Below are positions 9,439 through 20,929 of a stretch of 64,000 nucleotides of DNA, in pieces (position 1 is the first letter of the stretch; each line of letters starts with the position of its first letter). This DNA is from Ornithodoros turicata (Eukaryota; Arthropoda; Arachnida; Ixodida; Argasidae). Location: NCBI RefSeq assembly GCF_037126465.1, contig NW_026999355.1, positions 372,001 to 436,000 on the forward strand. The letters are read 5' to 3'. The position numbers and the translations under genes are program-made. Below the pieces are notes generated by a model. The model had not been told where the DNA came from, did not search any database, and worked only from the letters and a program-made list of their open reading frames with translations.

Positions 9439-11145
9439 TCACAGGGAGCCCAGGAGACCCGTGTTACGCAGAAAGCGGAGCACCGCTTTTGTGACTCTCC
9501 ACTGGTTAGCTCGCTGCTCAGGGCCAAGGAGTGTTGCGAGGGAAACGTCGGTCCGTCCGTCCGTGCACCCAAGCTCTGAGAGATGTTGCCAGAGCACGGC
9601 CCGATGATGGTGGTGACGCTGACAGTGGAGGAGCTGATGAGAAATATCGTCTTCTACACCGCAGCAGGGGCAAGTGGGAGATGAGACGCGGCCCATTTTG
9701 AACAGGAGTGAACGGGTGAGGGCAACGTTCAGCCGGAGACGATGTAGAAGGGTCTCCTCCTCGCGGGTACAGCGGCAGCCGATGACAAACTCCAGTGAGG
9801 GGTCGATGGACTGCAGGAACGCATTAGGTCGGATAGCGTCTACAAGAAACTGGCGGGTGCCGTCGCCGCAGAGACGCCGTATAAGCAGGCGGCACGCAGA
9901 CACCGGGAGCGGTAGTAGGGGCACCGGCGTGGCCGCATCAAGCGCGGCGCGTCTCGCAGCCGCGTCAGCACATGTGTTGCCGTGTAGCCCTGTATGCCCG
10001 GGTACCCACTGAAGGCAGATACGGTGGCCGACCGAGGAGAGTTCGGCGTACTCCTGAAGTACCATGGTACGCAGATCGCTCACGACACTCGGGTGGTATG
10101 TGGACAGGAGCGCCAAAGACGCCTTGCTGTCTGTGAGGACGACCCAAGCATCAGGCACAGATTCAGCGATATACCGCAGAGCGGCCAGCAGTCCGAGCAG
10201 CTCCGCATCCGTGGAGGACACTGTGTAGGGAAGTCGGAGGGCGAGGTCACGGTTTTCCTGCGAGACGTAGTAGGCCGCTGCAGATGACTCATTCGCTACC
10301 GATCCATCAGTATATATGGCGCGGCTCAGAGGATAGGCCGAACTGAGATGCTCGAGCGCGAGCTGGCGGGCTACTGTCACAGGCACATCGTTCTTCCTCT
10401 GGAGGCCGGGAATAGTGGCACAGGTCTCGGGTCTTGCAAGCGTCCACATCGCAGGGGCGTGCAAGGGCAGGGAGATCTGTGCAGGGACGGACCCTTTGAG
10501 GCGACCGAGAGCACGACCGAAGTCAGAGGCTGGGCAGTCTTCGTCGACGTGGCGAAGGTAGTGGAGAGGGTGCCGCGTAAGGTACCGTGCGAGAACACTG
10601 AGGGTTGCCCCGTCCCGCAGGACATCGATCGACGGTTCACGTGCCTCGGCTAGGACAGAGTATGTCTCGGTGGTCGAAGGGACTCCCAAGCAGACGCGGA
10701 GGCTCCTGGCTTGGCTAAAGAGCAGATCTCGATTTCTGCTTCGGCTGATACCGTGCAGGATGGGAAGGCTATACCGGAGAGAACCCAGCACGAGGGATTG
10801 GTGGACACGACGGAGGTCAGAGAAGGATGGGCCCCATCGCAAACCAGCGAGGCAACGAAGAACCGCCACGTAACTGTTGATCTTGGTTGTAAGAGCCTTA
10901 ATGTGGCGAGACCAGGAAAGGTCACGGTCGAGTACCACGCCCAGGTACTTGCAGTACGGGACAAATGGCAGTGGTGAACCTTCAATGTCGAGCGGGAACC
11001 TCGTGAATGATCGACGAGTGAACACCATGGCCACAGTCTTGCTGGGTGAAACGGAGAGACCGCGGTCGGCGAGAAACGCGACGATAATATTAAGCCTCCC
11101 TGCAGTCGATGCTGAATGGTGTCGCGGCGAGCGGCAGATGTCCAT
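9439..11145 (-). pseudogene. I-like LINE ORF2: RT C-terminus plus RNase H
   Basis: This is the 3' part of ORF2 after a frameshift near 11.1 kb. The first ~250 codons are the RT thumb and linker. RNase H follows with its motifs intact: AIYTDGS (first Asp), SSTDAELLGLLAAL (Glu), VVLTDSKASL (second Asp) and WVPGHTGLHGNTCADAAARR (last Asp). The C-terminus carries CPCCGVEDDISHQLLHC, a zinc-binding motif typical of this class of LINEs. The enzyme would degrade the RNA strand of the cDNA hybrid. This segment has no internal stop, so decay is limited to the frame breaks upstream. Confidence 0.85.
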
Positions 11146-12110
11146 AAGCAGATGTCGTCGGCATATAGCGTGAGGCGCGTGTGGTGGGGCAGCAGGGCAG
11201 GAAGAGAGGCCATGATGACATTGAAGAGCAGGGGGCTGAGCACACTTCCTTGAGGAACGCCTCGGCTAACAGGGTGGGGGTCAGTGTCCCCCTCAGTGGT
11301 CCGAACAAACAAAAAGCGGTCGCTCAGGAAGTCCTGGATCCAAAGAAGGGGAGCGCCTCCGATACCACTTTCTTGCAGTGTCGCGATGATGGCGCTATGA
11401 AAAACGCTATCGTACGCTTTCTTTACGTCCAGGAAGACGGCACCCGTCATGCGATCTTCAGCTCTTGCCTGCTGCGTCTCAGTCACTAGGTCGATAACAT
11501 TATCTATCGCCGACCGACCCTGCCGAAAGCCTTGCATTACTTCGGGGAAGAATCGCACGGTCTCGAGGTACCAACTCAGGCGGCGGAACACCATGCGTTC
11601 CAACGTCTTGCCCACGCAGCTAGTAAGGGCAATCGGACGGAAGGAGTCAATGTTGCGGGGTGATTGGCCAGGCTTGAGAAGGGGAACAACCATAGCGGTC
11701 TTCCAGACTTGAGGGACGTGGCCCCTTTGCCAGCTGGCGTTGAGCATCCGCAGGAGGCAAGCACGACCTGAATCCGGAAGGTTCCGAAGCGCTTTATAGG
11801 TAACTCGGTCCGGCCCGGGGGATGTGTGCTGAGGGGAGTCCCGCAGCGCAGAGTCCATCTCCAGAAACGAGAAGGGAAGATCCAAAGCCGGCTCCGCGGA
11901 CGAAGCCAAAGCAACTGGAATGCCGCGGGCCGATAGTTGGTCGGCTGAGGGATCGGCTGCGAGGCGAGCGCAATATTCCGTAGCAATATCCAGCTCCGTG
12001 CGTGCGGTGGCTAGGGACAGGGCACGGAATGGGTGCCGGAGCGTGACAGGAGAAGATAGTCCCTTCATTACGTTCCAGATCCGGGTCATGGGGGTGCGGG
12101 GGGAGAGAGA
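10650..12110 (-). pseudogene. I-like LINE ORF2: reverse transcriptase core
   Basis: This is the middle part of ORF2. The visible RT motifs are SFRPIALTSCVGKTLERM, QGFRQGRSAIDNV, AVFLDVKKAYDSV (first catalytic Asp), RGVPQGSVLSPLLFN and TLYADDICLW (catalytic Asp pair). It overlaps the endonuclease segment near 12.1 kb and the RNase H segment near 11.1 kb in different frames, so a frameshift lies at each end. Past about 11.1 kb the frame turns to nonsense translation that shadows the next segment. Confidence 0.85.
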
Positions 12111-13138
12111 GGACGCAAAACTTCGCCAGCGGTCCCGCGCAAGCTTGCGTAAATGGCGCTGGACGGCCTTCTGGATTCGACGCGCGTCTTGCTGGTGTGC
12201 AGGGAGTTGGGTTCGACGGGCTCGTCTCTCAGCACGGCGACGTAGGGCACGAGTCTAGCGTATTCGCTGTCCACCGCAGAGAACTGCGCAGGTATACGGA
12301 AAGCCGTCGTAGCCGCCTGTACAGCGTTGGTCACGGTGTCCCGGAAAATGCGCTCGTCTTCCAGCGTGCCGTTCAGAGGGACCGAGTCGATGGCCGCCTT
12401 GTACTTCTGCCAGTCCGTTCGCCTGACAGGATGGGACGTGGCGAGTTGACGAATGCCCCTGACGCCGATCAAAACGGGGAGATGGTCGCTACCGAGTGTG
12501 TCAGCATCCACGCACCAGACCAGCCGCCGCGCTAAGCACGCTGAGGTGACAGTGAGGTCCAGGCACGACGAGAGGAACGCACCGTAGAGAAACGTGGGTG
12601 AGCCGTCGTTGAGGACACAGAGACTGTGGTCTGCAAAGAAGCTTGCGAGCCCCTCTCCTCTTGCATCGGTGTGGGTACTACCCCAGATGGCATTATGCGC
12701 GTTGAAATCGCCGCATAGCACGTACGGCGGGGGAAGGCTGGCGAGGAGCGCAGCCAGATCATCGACATTGTAGTTGACTGCCGGCGGGAGGTATAGAGAT
12801 ATTAATGTGACATCCAGGGAGCCCAGGCGGACTGAACAGCAGACGTACTCGCCGAAGCCTTGCGCCTGCACGTCGCGCTGAATGGCCGGAGTGTCAGAGC
12901 GAACGAAAATGGCAGCGCGGCTTCGTGCACCATGGGGCTCCGAAAGGTGAGTAACATAGTTAGACAGTCGAAAGTCAGGCGAGAGTCCACATTCTGCGAT
13001 ACACATGACAGGGAATTTATGACGCCATGCAAACTGGCGGAAGTCCGATATCTTCGACCGTAGCCCTCTGGAATTCCACTGGAAGATGGCCGTGGTTTCG
13101 TAGCGCACTGACGTCGAGTGGTGCATCCAATTATCCAT
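12110..13138 (-). pseudogene. I-like LINE ORF2: endonuclease domain
   Basis: This is the N-terminal part of ORF2. The exonuclease/endonuclease/phosphatase fold is shown by FQWNSRGLRSK, MCIAECGL (metal-binding Glu), LISLYLPP, VLCGDFNAHNAIWGS and TLGSDHLPVLI (catalytic Asp-His). I place the start at the ATG at 13138 because it overlaps the ORF1 stop as ATGGATAA. An upstream in-frame ATG at 13156 is possible but lies inside ORF1. The domain nicks target DNA to prime reverse transcription. It is followed near 12.1 kb by a frameshift into the RT frame. Confidence 0.85.
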
Positions 13139-14579
13139 TATGGGTGGCAGGGGCACGAAGGCAACTGTTGAGCAGTGGCTCTAGAGCAAGCAGCACTTGG
13201 ACTGCTGACAGACCAGCAGACGCAGGAAACTGGTGAACGATGGCGCGCAGCGCAGCGAAGAGCATGGGGAGGATTGCGTCAAAGTGGGTGTCCTGTCCCT
13301 TGGGCAGCTGGGAGGAGCCTGCTACAGAAGGCCCAGATACTTGGGGTCGATCGGCATCGGACGTGCGAGGGCCAGGTACTGTAGGAGGTGGAGGCGCTGT
13401 TGACTTGACAACTGAAGCGTAGGCCTTGTGAGACCGGGGTGCTTGGTTTGTTTCTCTAAAGGGTTGTTCACTCCTCAGAACGCTTGAGAAGACTCGGGAA
13501 GGCTCAGGAAGGCTCGGGAAGTGGTCCGCAGAACCAGGGGACGGTCGCTTGTCTGGCGGCGCAGAGCTGGCCTTCCCATTCAGGACCCGTCGACGATGGG
13601 CAGCAGCAGCAGCCTTGGCAACTTTACACGCCCGAAAGGTCGCAGTATGTGGTCCGGCACAGTTGGCACACTTCGGCTCGCGCCGAGCAGTGCACTCTTT
13701 ATAGTCATGTGGGCCAGAGCACACTTTACATCTTTGTGGCCCACGACAGGCCTTTGCATAGTGACCGTGCTTTTGACAGTTGAAGCACTGAACAGGAGGG
13801 TCAATGTACTCCGAAACGCGGTAATACGTGAACCCAAGGGGAATCTCTGCAGGGAGCATAAGGCCCGGCTGGAAAGTCAAGAGGACGCTGGACTTCGTGA
13901 TTGCGGTGGCAGATCCGTCGCTTTCACGGGAGAAGGCCATTTCTCTTTTAACGGCGGTGACTCCACGGGGTTTGAAGAACTCCAATAGCTGGTCCTCGCT
14001 GTAATGGCGGGGAACACCCGATATTCTGCCCGTGGTACGAGTGTATGAAGCTGGAATACGGGGTTCGACAGGTATATTCGCGAGCGACTTCAGGCTGAGC
14101 AGTCTGCGCGCCGAATGCTCGGAGGAGACATGAAGGATGAGAGTGCCCTGCTTATTGATTCGGTGATGGAGCACTTTCTCCTGAGTTGCTGTTAGGATGT
14201 CATGGGCGATAAGATCAGGGTTCACATTCCAGAAGGAATCCGAGTCGCTCTTGCACCTGAAGACTACCGGGATGCCCCCTGGGCGATTCTTTTTGTGGGT
14301 GACGACTTGAAATGGCGGCTCACCCTGTTGGTGACCTTGTAGGTCGCCGACGAGCATGCCTTCCGTGCGTAAGGCGCTGTCTGGGCCCTGCAGGTCAGGA
14401 GCGCCGTCGAGGCCTAGCATAAGCTCCGTTGTCGATGACCGCGGCCCGTTATCGCTCCCAAGAGCGCTGCTCTGGCACCTGGCAACCGGTGACCGGCTCC
14501 GGGCGCCAAGCGGCTGAGCAGACCTCCGGGAGTCGCCGCTGGCGCTTGATGCGCGGCGTCTCCCTCTGCCCACGTCCAT
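13131..14579 (-). CDS. I-like LINE ORF1, Gag-like CCHC protein
   Basis: An intact minus-strand frame of about 482 codons from the ATG at 14579; the open frame extends to an earlier ATG at 14642 whose leucine-rich lead is less plausible. The central part resembles the RNA-binding middle of LINE ORF1 proteins (IPASYTRTTGRISGVPRHYS). It ends in three zinc knuckles: CFNCQKHGHYAKAC, CKVCSGPHDYKEC and CANCAGPHTATFRAC. The C-terminal third is Pro/Ser-rich. The protein would coat LINE RNA to form the transposition particle. Its TAA stop overlaps the ORF2 ATG, which suggests stop-and-reinitiate coupling. No stop or shift is seen in it, unlike ORF2. Confidence 0.8.
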   Translation of the reverse strand: MDVGRGRRRASSASGDSRRSAQPLGARSRSPVARCQSSALGSDNGPRSSTTELMLGLDGAPDLQGPDSALRTEGMLVGDLQGHQQGEPPFQVVTHKKNRPGGIPVVFRCKSDSDSFWNVNPDLIAHDILTATQEKVLHHRINKQGTLILHVSSEHSARRLLSLKSLANIPVEPRIPASYTRTTGRISGVPRHYSEDQLLEFFKPRGVTAVKREMAFSRESDGSATAITKSSVLLTFQPGLMLPAEIPLGFTYYRVSEYIDPPVQCFNCQKHGHYAKACRGPQRCKVCSGPHDYKECTARREPKCANCAGPHTATFRACKVAKAAAAAHRRRVLNGKASSAPPDKRPSPGSADHFPSLPEPSRVFSSVLRSEQPFRETNQAPRSHKAYASVVKSTAPPPPTVPGPRTSDADRPQVSGPSVAGSSQLPKGQDTHFDAILPMLFAALRAIVHQFPASAGLSAVQVLLALEPLLNSCLRAPATHNG

Positions 14580-14999
14580 CCAACGGGATTGGAATGAGCA
14601 GTAGACCAGCAGATTCAGTAATAACAAATCAGAGAGAATCAAATCAGAGAAGAGAGCAGAAAAGGAACACGTCCGTCGGGTTCGAACTTCTTCTTCTTCT
14701 TCCGAAAGCGGGATACTTCAAAGTACACACTTCCTCCATTTAACAGGTAGAGGAGGAAGGGTGAGCGGTTACCGAGTATGTGGGAATTCAATGTACAGCT
14801 CGAACCAGAGTTAACTGGAACGCCACTTCGACTGGCGGAGCTGAAGTCGGGGAGAGAGCAACCCTAACGGCTCTTACAAGAAATAAAGGCAAAGAGTGTT
14901 TCCACTGTCCCACTGCTGCTGTGGGGGGGTGCGCCTTGCCGAGCTGTTGACTCGGCATTGCTCTTAGCTGTGGTTATCATCGCGATGTTTCAAATGCCC

Positions 15000-15160
15000 A
15001 TTTCCACCGACGTCCCAAATCAACCAAAAGCTCATTTCATCCGAAAAAATGTTCGGAGGTTCTGGGCTTTCGGTTGATCTGGACACGCGGGGGGCAGTGT
15101 CCCATATCCCCCAAATGCTCTTTTCGTACGAGCGCCTAGAACCACCGAAAGCGGGATACT
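15000..15160. repeat. Direct-repeat unit B (uninterrupted)
   Basis: This is the same-orientation partner of 8503-8650. It runs without interruption through AGAACCACCGAAAGCGGG into ATACTTGAAAGG, so it preserves the pre-insertion arrangement of the SINE and LINE target in unit A. Confidence 0.7.
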
Positions 15161-15488
15161 TGAAAGGACACTATTCTTCTGTTTGTCAGGGAGAGGAGTA
15201 AGGGTAAGCGATTCTGACACGATAGCTCCTTAATATTCCTGTCAATTATCAATAATTTGAGCAAATTCGGCACGGTGTTCACATTGGTGAGGTAAAGAAG
15301 TGGCCTTTACTTGGCAAATTTCCGAGTTCAGCTGGCAAAAATTTACATGATTAAATTTAGGTTACATGACATACGCATCAGGAGGTGGCAAAAGCCTAGT
15401 AAGAACAAATCACTTGACCGCATGATTCTATGTGGCACAGTTTTTTTTAAATTAAAATTCAGTGACACGTTTTCTGGGACACCCTGTA

Positions 15489-16356
15489 TATGGTAAGGTG
15501 GGCAAGATGATACATTTTCTGCTCGACGCCGCCTGTCTCAGAGACGCGTTGCCCCATGCGCTTGATACTGGGTGATTTTGCATGTCCGGTCTATTGTACG
15601 TGAGAATTGTCTGGATTGGTATTTGCGTTGAAGAGAGAGAAAAAAAATCGGTTACTTCTGCCTGGAATGTAAAGACCCGCAAACAAGGCGCGATTTTCTG
15701 TAGTCCTTTTTCTTGTCAGCTGTGCAGCAGCGTGTGGCTGGTTTATTCTGTCAATGTATGTCCACATCCTATTTCTTTATTCATTCATCTAGATATATGC
15801 AAAATATGGGCACTTTCGGTTATCCGGTGTTGAACTGAAAAATTAATGCATCCAATGGTATATCCACGGGGCAAGACGCGACAACTTCATGTAATTTAAA
15901 GGTAATGCAATTTAAATTTAATGTAATTTAGAAAGTGATCACTCAACTATTAGGTGACCTTATGTTTGTTCCTCAGAAATTCCTTTTTTGCATATTGCCT
16001 AGGATTTTTCAACAAAATTTCCTGTGTCCTAGGATATTTCCAGTAAAATGCAGAAGCGCACTCAAAATCGAGCGACCAGCGACACATCCGACTGGCAGTG
16101 CCTTGTTTGCTAAGGACGGTGCAGGGAAATAGCACCGGGATCTGTGTAGTTTTATCGCATATTATGTAGGCGGCGGGCTCAAGGGGGCTGTGTAGCTGCT
16201 TAAAGTGCAAAAAGTAATCCGTATAGTTTATCAGTGAAGTAACTCCAGAGAGGAACAGTCCGAGGCGAACTCGTGTTTTCGTATTGCCAACTGTAGGACG
16301 GGACAAACGAAAGCTTGCCCACATCACATAACAGACCATTTTACAGAGGGAGAGTG
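15489..16356. other. Unassigned sequence between two elements
   Basis: About 870 bp between the mariner-type and the Polinton-type elements. It is moderately AT-rich, with no open frame longer than about 130 codons and no recognisable domain or repeat end. It is the immediate left target flank of the Polinton-type insertion. Confidence 0.4.
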
Positions 16357-16499
16357 TGTATTAGTAGTAATAGGGGGTGCCGAGGCTACATGGGTGAGAA
16401 ACTACGGCACCCCTGCCCCTGAGCCCTGCGCGTTTTTTTCCCCGCGCGGCGCGTGTGCGGAGGGTTGTCCGCGCGCTTATCGGTGGGGAGGGCTGCGCG

Positions 16500-17430
16500 T
16501 GCGCACATCGTTGCATATTTTTCAGCCTGGGCAGACTACTTTGGCCATACGTGGGCCGACTTCACATATTTTTCCGATACAACAGGTGAGCGGTTTACAT
16601 GCAGAGACATGCAAAGAAGGGTCATACACAAAAATTACAAGTGAAAATATATTTATTAATGTCAATCAAGTTGAGATATATTTATTAAAGCCAATAGTGC
16701 TGGGAATTGTGCCAATTGTGATGCCAATCAGGTGAAGGAGAAAAACCCAGCCGAAAACCCTTCAACACTGTAACAGGGCGGCGCTCGGGTGGAGCGCTGC
16801 TGGGGTGGGTGGAGCGTGACCGGAGGGCTGCGTGCGCGCTTACCCTTCAGCCTGGGCAGACTTCTTTGGCCATACGTGGGCCGACTTCACATAGTATTTT
16901 TCCGATACAACAGGTGTGCAGTAGGCTGTTTACATGCAAAGAAGGATCATACACAAAAAGTACAAGTGAAAATATATTTATTAATGCCAATCAAGTTGAT
17001 ATATATTTATTAAAGCCAATAATGCTGGGAATTGTGCCAATTGTGATGCCAATCAGATGAAGGAGAAAAGCCCAGCCGAAAAACCTTAGCCACCTGTAAC
17101 AGGGCGGCGCTCGGGTGGAGGGCTGCTGTGGTGGGCGGAGCGTGGCGGATGGCTACATGCGCGTTTACCCTTCAGCCTGGGCCCGGACTTTCGTCATTTT
17201 TCAGCCTGGGCCGCCGACTTTCGTCATTTTTCAGCCAGAGTCGACTTGAATCGTAATTTTTCCAGCTACAACAGGTGTGCAGTAGGCTGTTTACATGCAA
17301 AGGATAGCCATACACAAAAGTACAAGTGAAAATATATTTATTAAAGTCATTAGTGTCAGAAATTATGTTATGACTCTGCGTGAATGGGAAAAACTTAGCC
17401 AAAAATCTCAAGTATAAGGAACACAATACA
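16500..17430. repeat. Terminal tandem repeats (~326 bp unit), left
   Basis: Two full units and one partial unit share the segments CAGCCTGGGCAGACT, CATACGTGGGCCGACTTCA, AAAATATATTTATTAATG, GGGAATTGTGCCAATTGTGA and GGGCGGCGCTCGGGTGGAG. The spacing between the GGGCGGCGCTC blocks is about 326 bp. The matching array in the right arm (about 26690-27640) has an extra partial unit, so copy number differs between arms. Each unit alternates GC-rich and very AT-rich blocks. Confidence 0.7.
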
Positions 17431-18280
17431 CGTAACAAAGAATATACTTATTACAGGTATGATACAATAGCATTGAATAGGTATTACAAATCAAACACAA
17501 TATTTTTTATTAACAGTAATCAAAAGTTTTCAATGAATCAGAAGTGATAATACATTTAATCAAAGAAGATATTCTTAATCAATATGATTACAAACAAAAT
17601 TACAAGTTGTATTATAAAAAGCCTGAGACGTGAGAACCTGATAGATGTAAGTAATTTCGACCACAATATGCTAAGTTTAATATTCCAACATGACACAAAT
17701 TTAATTTCTTATGAAGTGAATAGCGCAGACATAAGGCAATAATTCGAATCAACACATAGCATTAATATAGAATCAATCATTGGCATGTAGGGAAATAATA
17801 GCTACACCATATCAAAACGAGAAAACGATCACCACATTTAATCAAAGAAGATATTCTTAATCAATATGATTATAAACAAAATTACAAATTATATTATAAA
17901 AAGTCTAATATTCCTATACGTGAGAACCATCAGTGCAATAGCGGGAAGTTCTGATAGTTGTATGTAATTAACTGTGAACAGCAGAGACCCTGGAAGACTG
18001 TGGGACACGAACACAAGAGGAAATAAAATCTATACCACTACAATGATTAATCAAAACAACATAGTAATCTATCATTCAGAAAATCAGAAGAAGAAAAATC
18101 AAACTCATCAGAAAATAGACATGTTAAAAATGAACTTCACCACATAGCACGCTTCTAGCCAACAACCAGATCTGACGATATCTACCCTGATTTGTTGAAG
18201 ACAGCTACCAATAGATGTATGGAAGACCACGGAACACGAACACAAGAGGAAATAAAATCTATACCACTACAAAGAAGATA

Positions 18281-20218
18281 TTCCTAATCAAACAACAGAG
18301 TAATCTATCATTCCGAAAATCAGAAGAAAAAATCAAACTCATCAGAAAATAGACATGTTAAAAATGAACTTCACCACATAGCACGCTCCTAGCCAACAAA
18401 CAGAACACGAACGACAAGAACACAAGAGGAAATAAAATATATACCACTACAAAGAAGATATTCTTAATCAATATGATGACAATCAAATTACAAATTGTAT
18501 TATAAAAAGTCTGAGACGTGAGAACCATCATTCCAATAGCGTGAATATCTGTCATAACATTTCGAGCGCAATAGGGAATCTCAGTTTCATATTCCAACAT
18601 TACTCAACTTTTAATTTCTTATTAAGGGAACAGCATAGACGTAAGGAAATAACGAGAAACAACACAATCAACAGCTACAATTAATAGAGAGCCAAACCTG
18701 CGCACCATCCAATACATAGAGAAATAATAGCTAATCAATCTATCAAAAGGCGAAATAGCACAGCCTTAATGCTGAAGAACAGAGGAACACGCGGCGACAC
18801 GTAAACATCAACAAAGGAAAATAATCGATCATTGAACCATCATAAAATCGATCAATATACAATTTTCATTCTAATAAACACTACGAACCTTGATGGAGGT
18901 ATCCAAGACATAGGAAATATGCACGGTTCCTAATCAAACAACAGAGTAATCTATCATTCCGAAAATCAGAAGAAAAAATCAAACTCATCAGAAAATAGAC
19001 ATGTTAAAAATGAACTTCACCACATAGCACGCTCCTAGCCAACAAACAGAACACGAACGACAAGAACACAAGAGGAAATAAAATATATACCACTACAAAG
19101 AAGATATTCTTAATCAATATGATGACAATCAAATTACAAATTGTATTATAAAAAGTCTGAGACGTGAGAACCATCATTCCAATAGCGTGAATATCTGTCA
19201 TAACATTTCGAGCGCAATAGGGAATCTCAGTTTCATATTCCAACATTACTCAACTTTTAATTTCTTATTAAGGGAACAGCATAGACGTAAGGAAATAACG
19301 AGAAACAACACAATCAACAGCTACAATTAATAGAGAGCCAAACCTGCGCACCATCCAATACATAGAGAAATAATAGCTAATCAATCTATCAAAAGGCGAA
19401 ATAGCACAGCCTTAATGCTGAAGAACAGAGGAACACGCGGCGACACGTAAACATCAACAAAGGAAAATAATCGATCATTGAACCATCATAAAATCGATCA
19501 ATATACAATTTTCATTCTAATAAACACTACGAACCTTGATGGAGGTATCCAAGACATAGGAAATATGCACGGTTCCTAATCAAACAACAGAGTAATCTAT
19601 CATTCCGAAAATCAGAAGAAAAAATCAAACTCATCAGAAAATAGACATGTTAAAAATGAACTTCACCACATAGCACGCTCCTAGCCAACAAACAGAACAC
19701 GAACGACAAGAACACAAGAGGAAATAAAATATATACCACTACAAAGAAGATATTCTTAATCAATATGATGACAATCAAATTACAAATTGTATTATAAAAA
19801 GTCTGAGACGTGAGAACCATCATTCCAATAGCGTGAATATCTGTCATAACATTTCGAGCGCAATAGGGAATCTCAGTTTCATATTCCAACATTACTCAAC
19901 TTTTAATTTCTTATTAAGGGAACAGCATAGACGTAAGGAAATAACGAGAAACAACACAATCAACAGCTACAATTAATAGAGAGCCAAACCTGCGCACCAT
20001 CCAATACATAGAGAAATAATAGCTAATCAATCTATCAAAAGGCGAAATAGCACAGCCTTAATGCTGAAGAACAGAGGAACACGCGGCGACACGTAAACAT
20101 CAACAAAGGAAAATAATCGATCATTGAACCATCATAAAATCGATCAATATACAATTTTCATTCTAATAAACACTACGAACCTTGATGGAGGTATCCAAGA
20201 CATAGGAAATATGCACGG
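18281..20218. repeat. Three head-to-tail 646-bp repeats
   Basis: Units begin at 18281, 18927 and 19573 with TTCCTAATCAAACAACAGAG and end in ATATGCACGG. Position-by-position reading shows the units to be identical or nearly so: each contains the same minus-strand 80-codon open frame (18358, 19004, 19650). The right arm has a single diverged unit (about 25025-25670). Either this is a very recent triplication in one arm or it is an assembly artefact. Confidence 0.85.
18358..18600 (-). CDS. 80-aa hydrophobic ORF in the 646-bp repeat (also at 19004, 19650, 25345)
   Basis: A small frame with a charged N-terminus (MLEYETEIPYCARN) and a very hydrophobic second half (NLIVIILIKNIFFVVV, then LFPLVFLSFVFCLLA) that could form two membrane helices. 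It is identical at 19004-19246 and 19650-19892 and kept open with a few substitutions in the right arm (25345-25587, plus strand). Conservation between the arms could simply reflect shared descent of the repeat, and AT-rich DNA often yields hydrophobic frames. I do not recognise the product and treat the coding status as doubtful. Confidence 0.25.
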   Translation of the reverse strand: MLEYETEIPYCARNVMTDIHAIGMMVLTSQTFYNTICNLIVIILIKNIFFVVVYILFPLVFLSFVFCLLARSVLCGEVHF

Positions 20219-20929
20219 TTTTCACTCTTTTCCTCAAAGCCGGTAGACTTTATGTCTCTATCTATGTGACCATAGCACCGCGCATGCTTTATCATTCAAA
20301 GGGTTAGGGGCTATATTACTTCGTTCAGCAAACGGAGCGCTCTAGAGGTCAGATAAGAGAGTTCAAAGGCGATATATTTTATTCTGCAGCGCAAATAGAT
20401 GTCGATATCACTCGCGGGGGTCACTATCTTTTCGCATCCTTTCCCTGAAACGGAAATCTTTCGTCAAAGTGGTTGACAAGTCGGATAAGTTTGTAGAGAT
20501 GCGATATTGTTATTGAAGATGTAGAGAAAGTCCAAATTATTAATTGGTAGCAACGATACTCAATCAAAAACGAGAAACAAATTTAATTACATCAATTTTT
20601 GTAATATCTTGCAACAGAAATTTCTAATGAACCACACAGAAATATCGAATGTAAATGAGTTATGAGGCATTCTCATCTTAGAGGTACTTATTTATGTCAA
20701 TCGAGTGAACAATTGAAACAAATACAAGACAATAATTATTTCGAGCAGTAAGTTCACAACTCGTAGAATATCAGTCGAGTGAATACTTGAAACAAAATCA
20801 AAACAATAATTCTCACGACAGGTGGAGATTATAGCATTCTAAACCAGATAATAAAATTTTAATCAATAAAATAAACATAGATATGCTTTTAATTAAGTGT
20901 AGATGTGCACTTGAAAACAGAAGAGACAA

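Larger units (their letters stand above)
8996..14701 (-). mobile_element. I-like non-LTR retrotransposon, nearly full length
   Basis: A 5.7 kb minus-strand LINE is flanked by CCGAAAGCGGG at 8985-8995 and 14702-14712 (an 11-bp target duplication). From 5' to 3' it has ORF1 with three CCHC knuckles, then ORF2 with an apurinic-type endonuclease, a reverse transcriptase, RNase H and a C-terminal CCxC...H...C motif. A pyrimidine-rich 3' UTR follows, then AATAAACATAT and a run of C (read as G at about 8996-9004). RNase H after the RT points to the I-type group. ORF2 has at least two frameshifts, so this copy is not autonomous. A 5'-truncated relative with the same 3' end lies at 31430-32540 on the plus strand. 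Confidence 0.85.
7816..15486. mobile_element. 7.7 kb TA-flanked element with ~260 bp TIRs (Tc1/mariner type)
   Basis: The left end is CAGGGTGTCCCAGAAAACGT and the right end is its reverse complement. The similarity extends roughly 260 bp inward at each end (7816-8100 and 15230-15486). TA dinucleotides lie immediately outside (7814-7815 and 15487-15488). A third end of the same family, with the same inner sequence, is at 41670-41968. The interior was inflated by later insertions: a palindromic MITE (8105-8256), a SINE (8655-8974) and an I-like LINE (8996-14701). No mariner transposase is visible, so the original element was probably non-autonomous. Confidence 0.75.

Noticed and set aside
9007..9579. 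190-codon Lys/Glu-rich plus-strand frame and 163-codon Ser/Phe-rich minus-strand frame
   Set aside because: Both are translations of the purine/pyrimidine tract in the LINE 3' UTR; the same tract recurs at 32320-32460 without these frames.
11920..14000. Several 100-150 codon plus-strand frames
   Set aside because: All lie antisense to LINE ORF1/ORF2, whose motifs are unambiguous.
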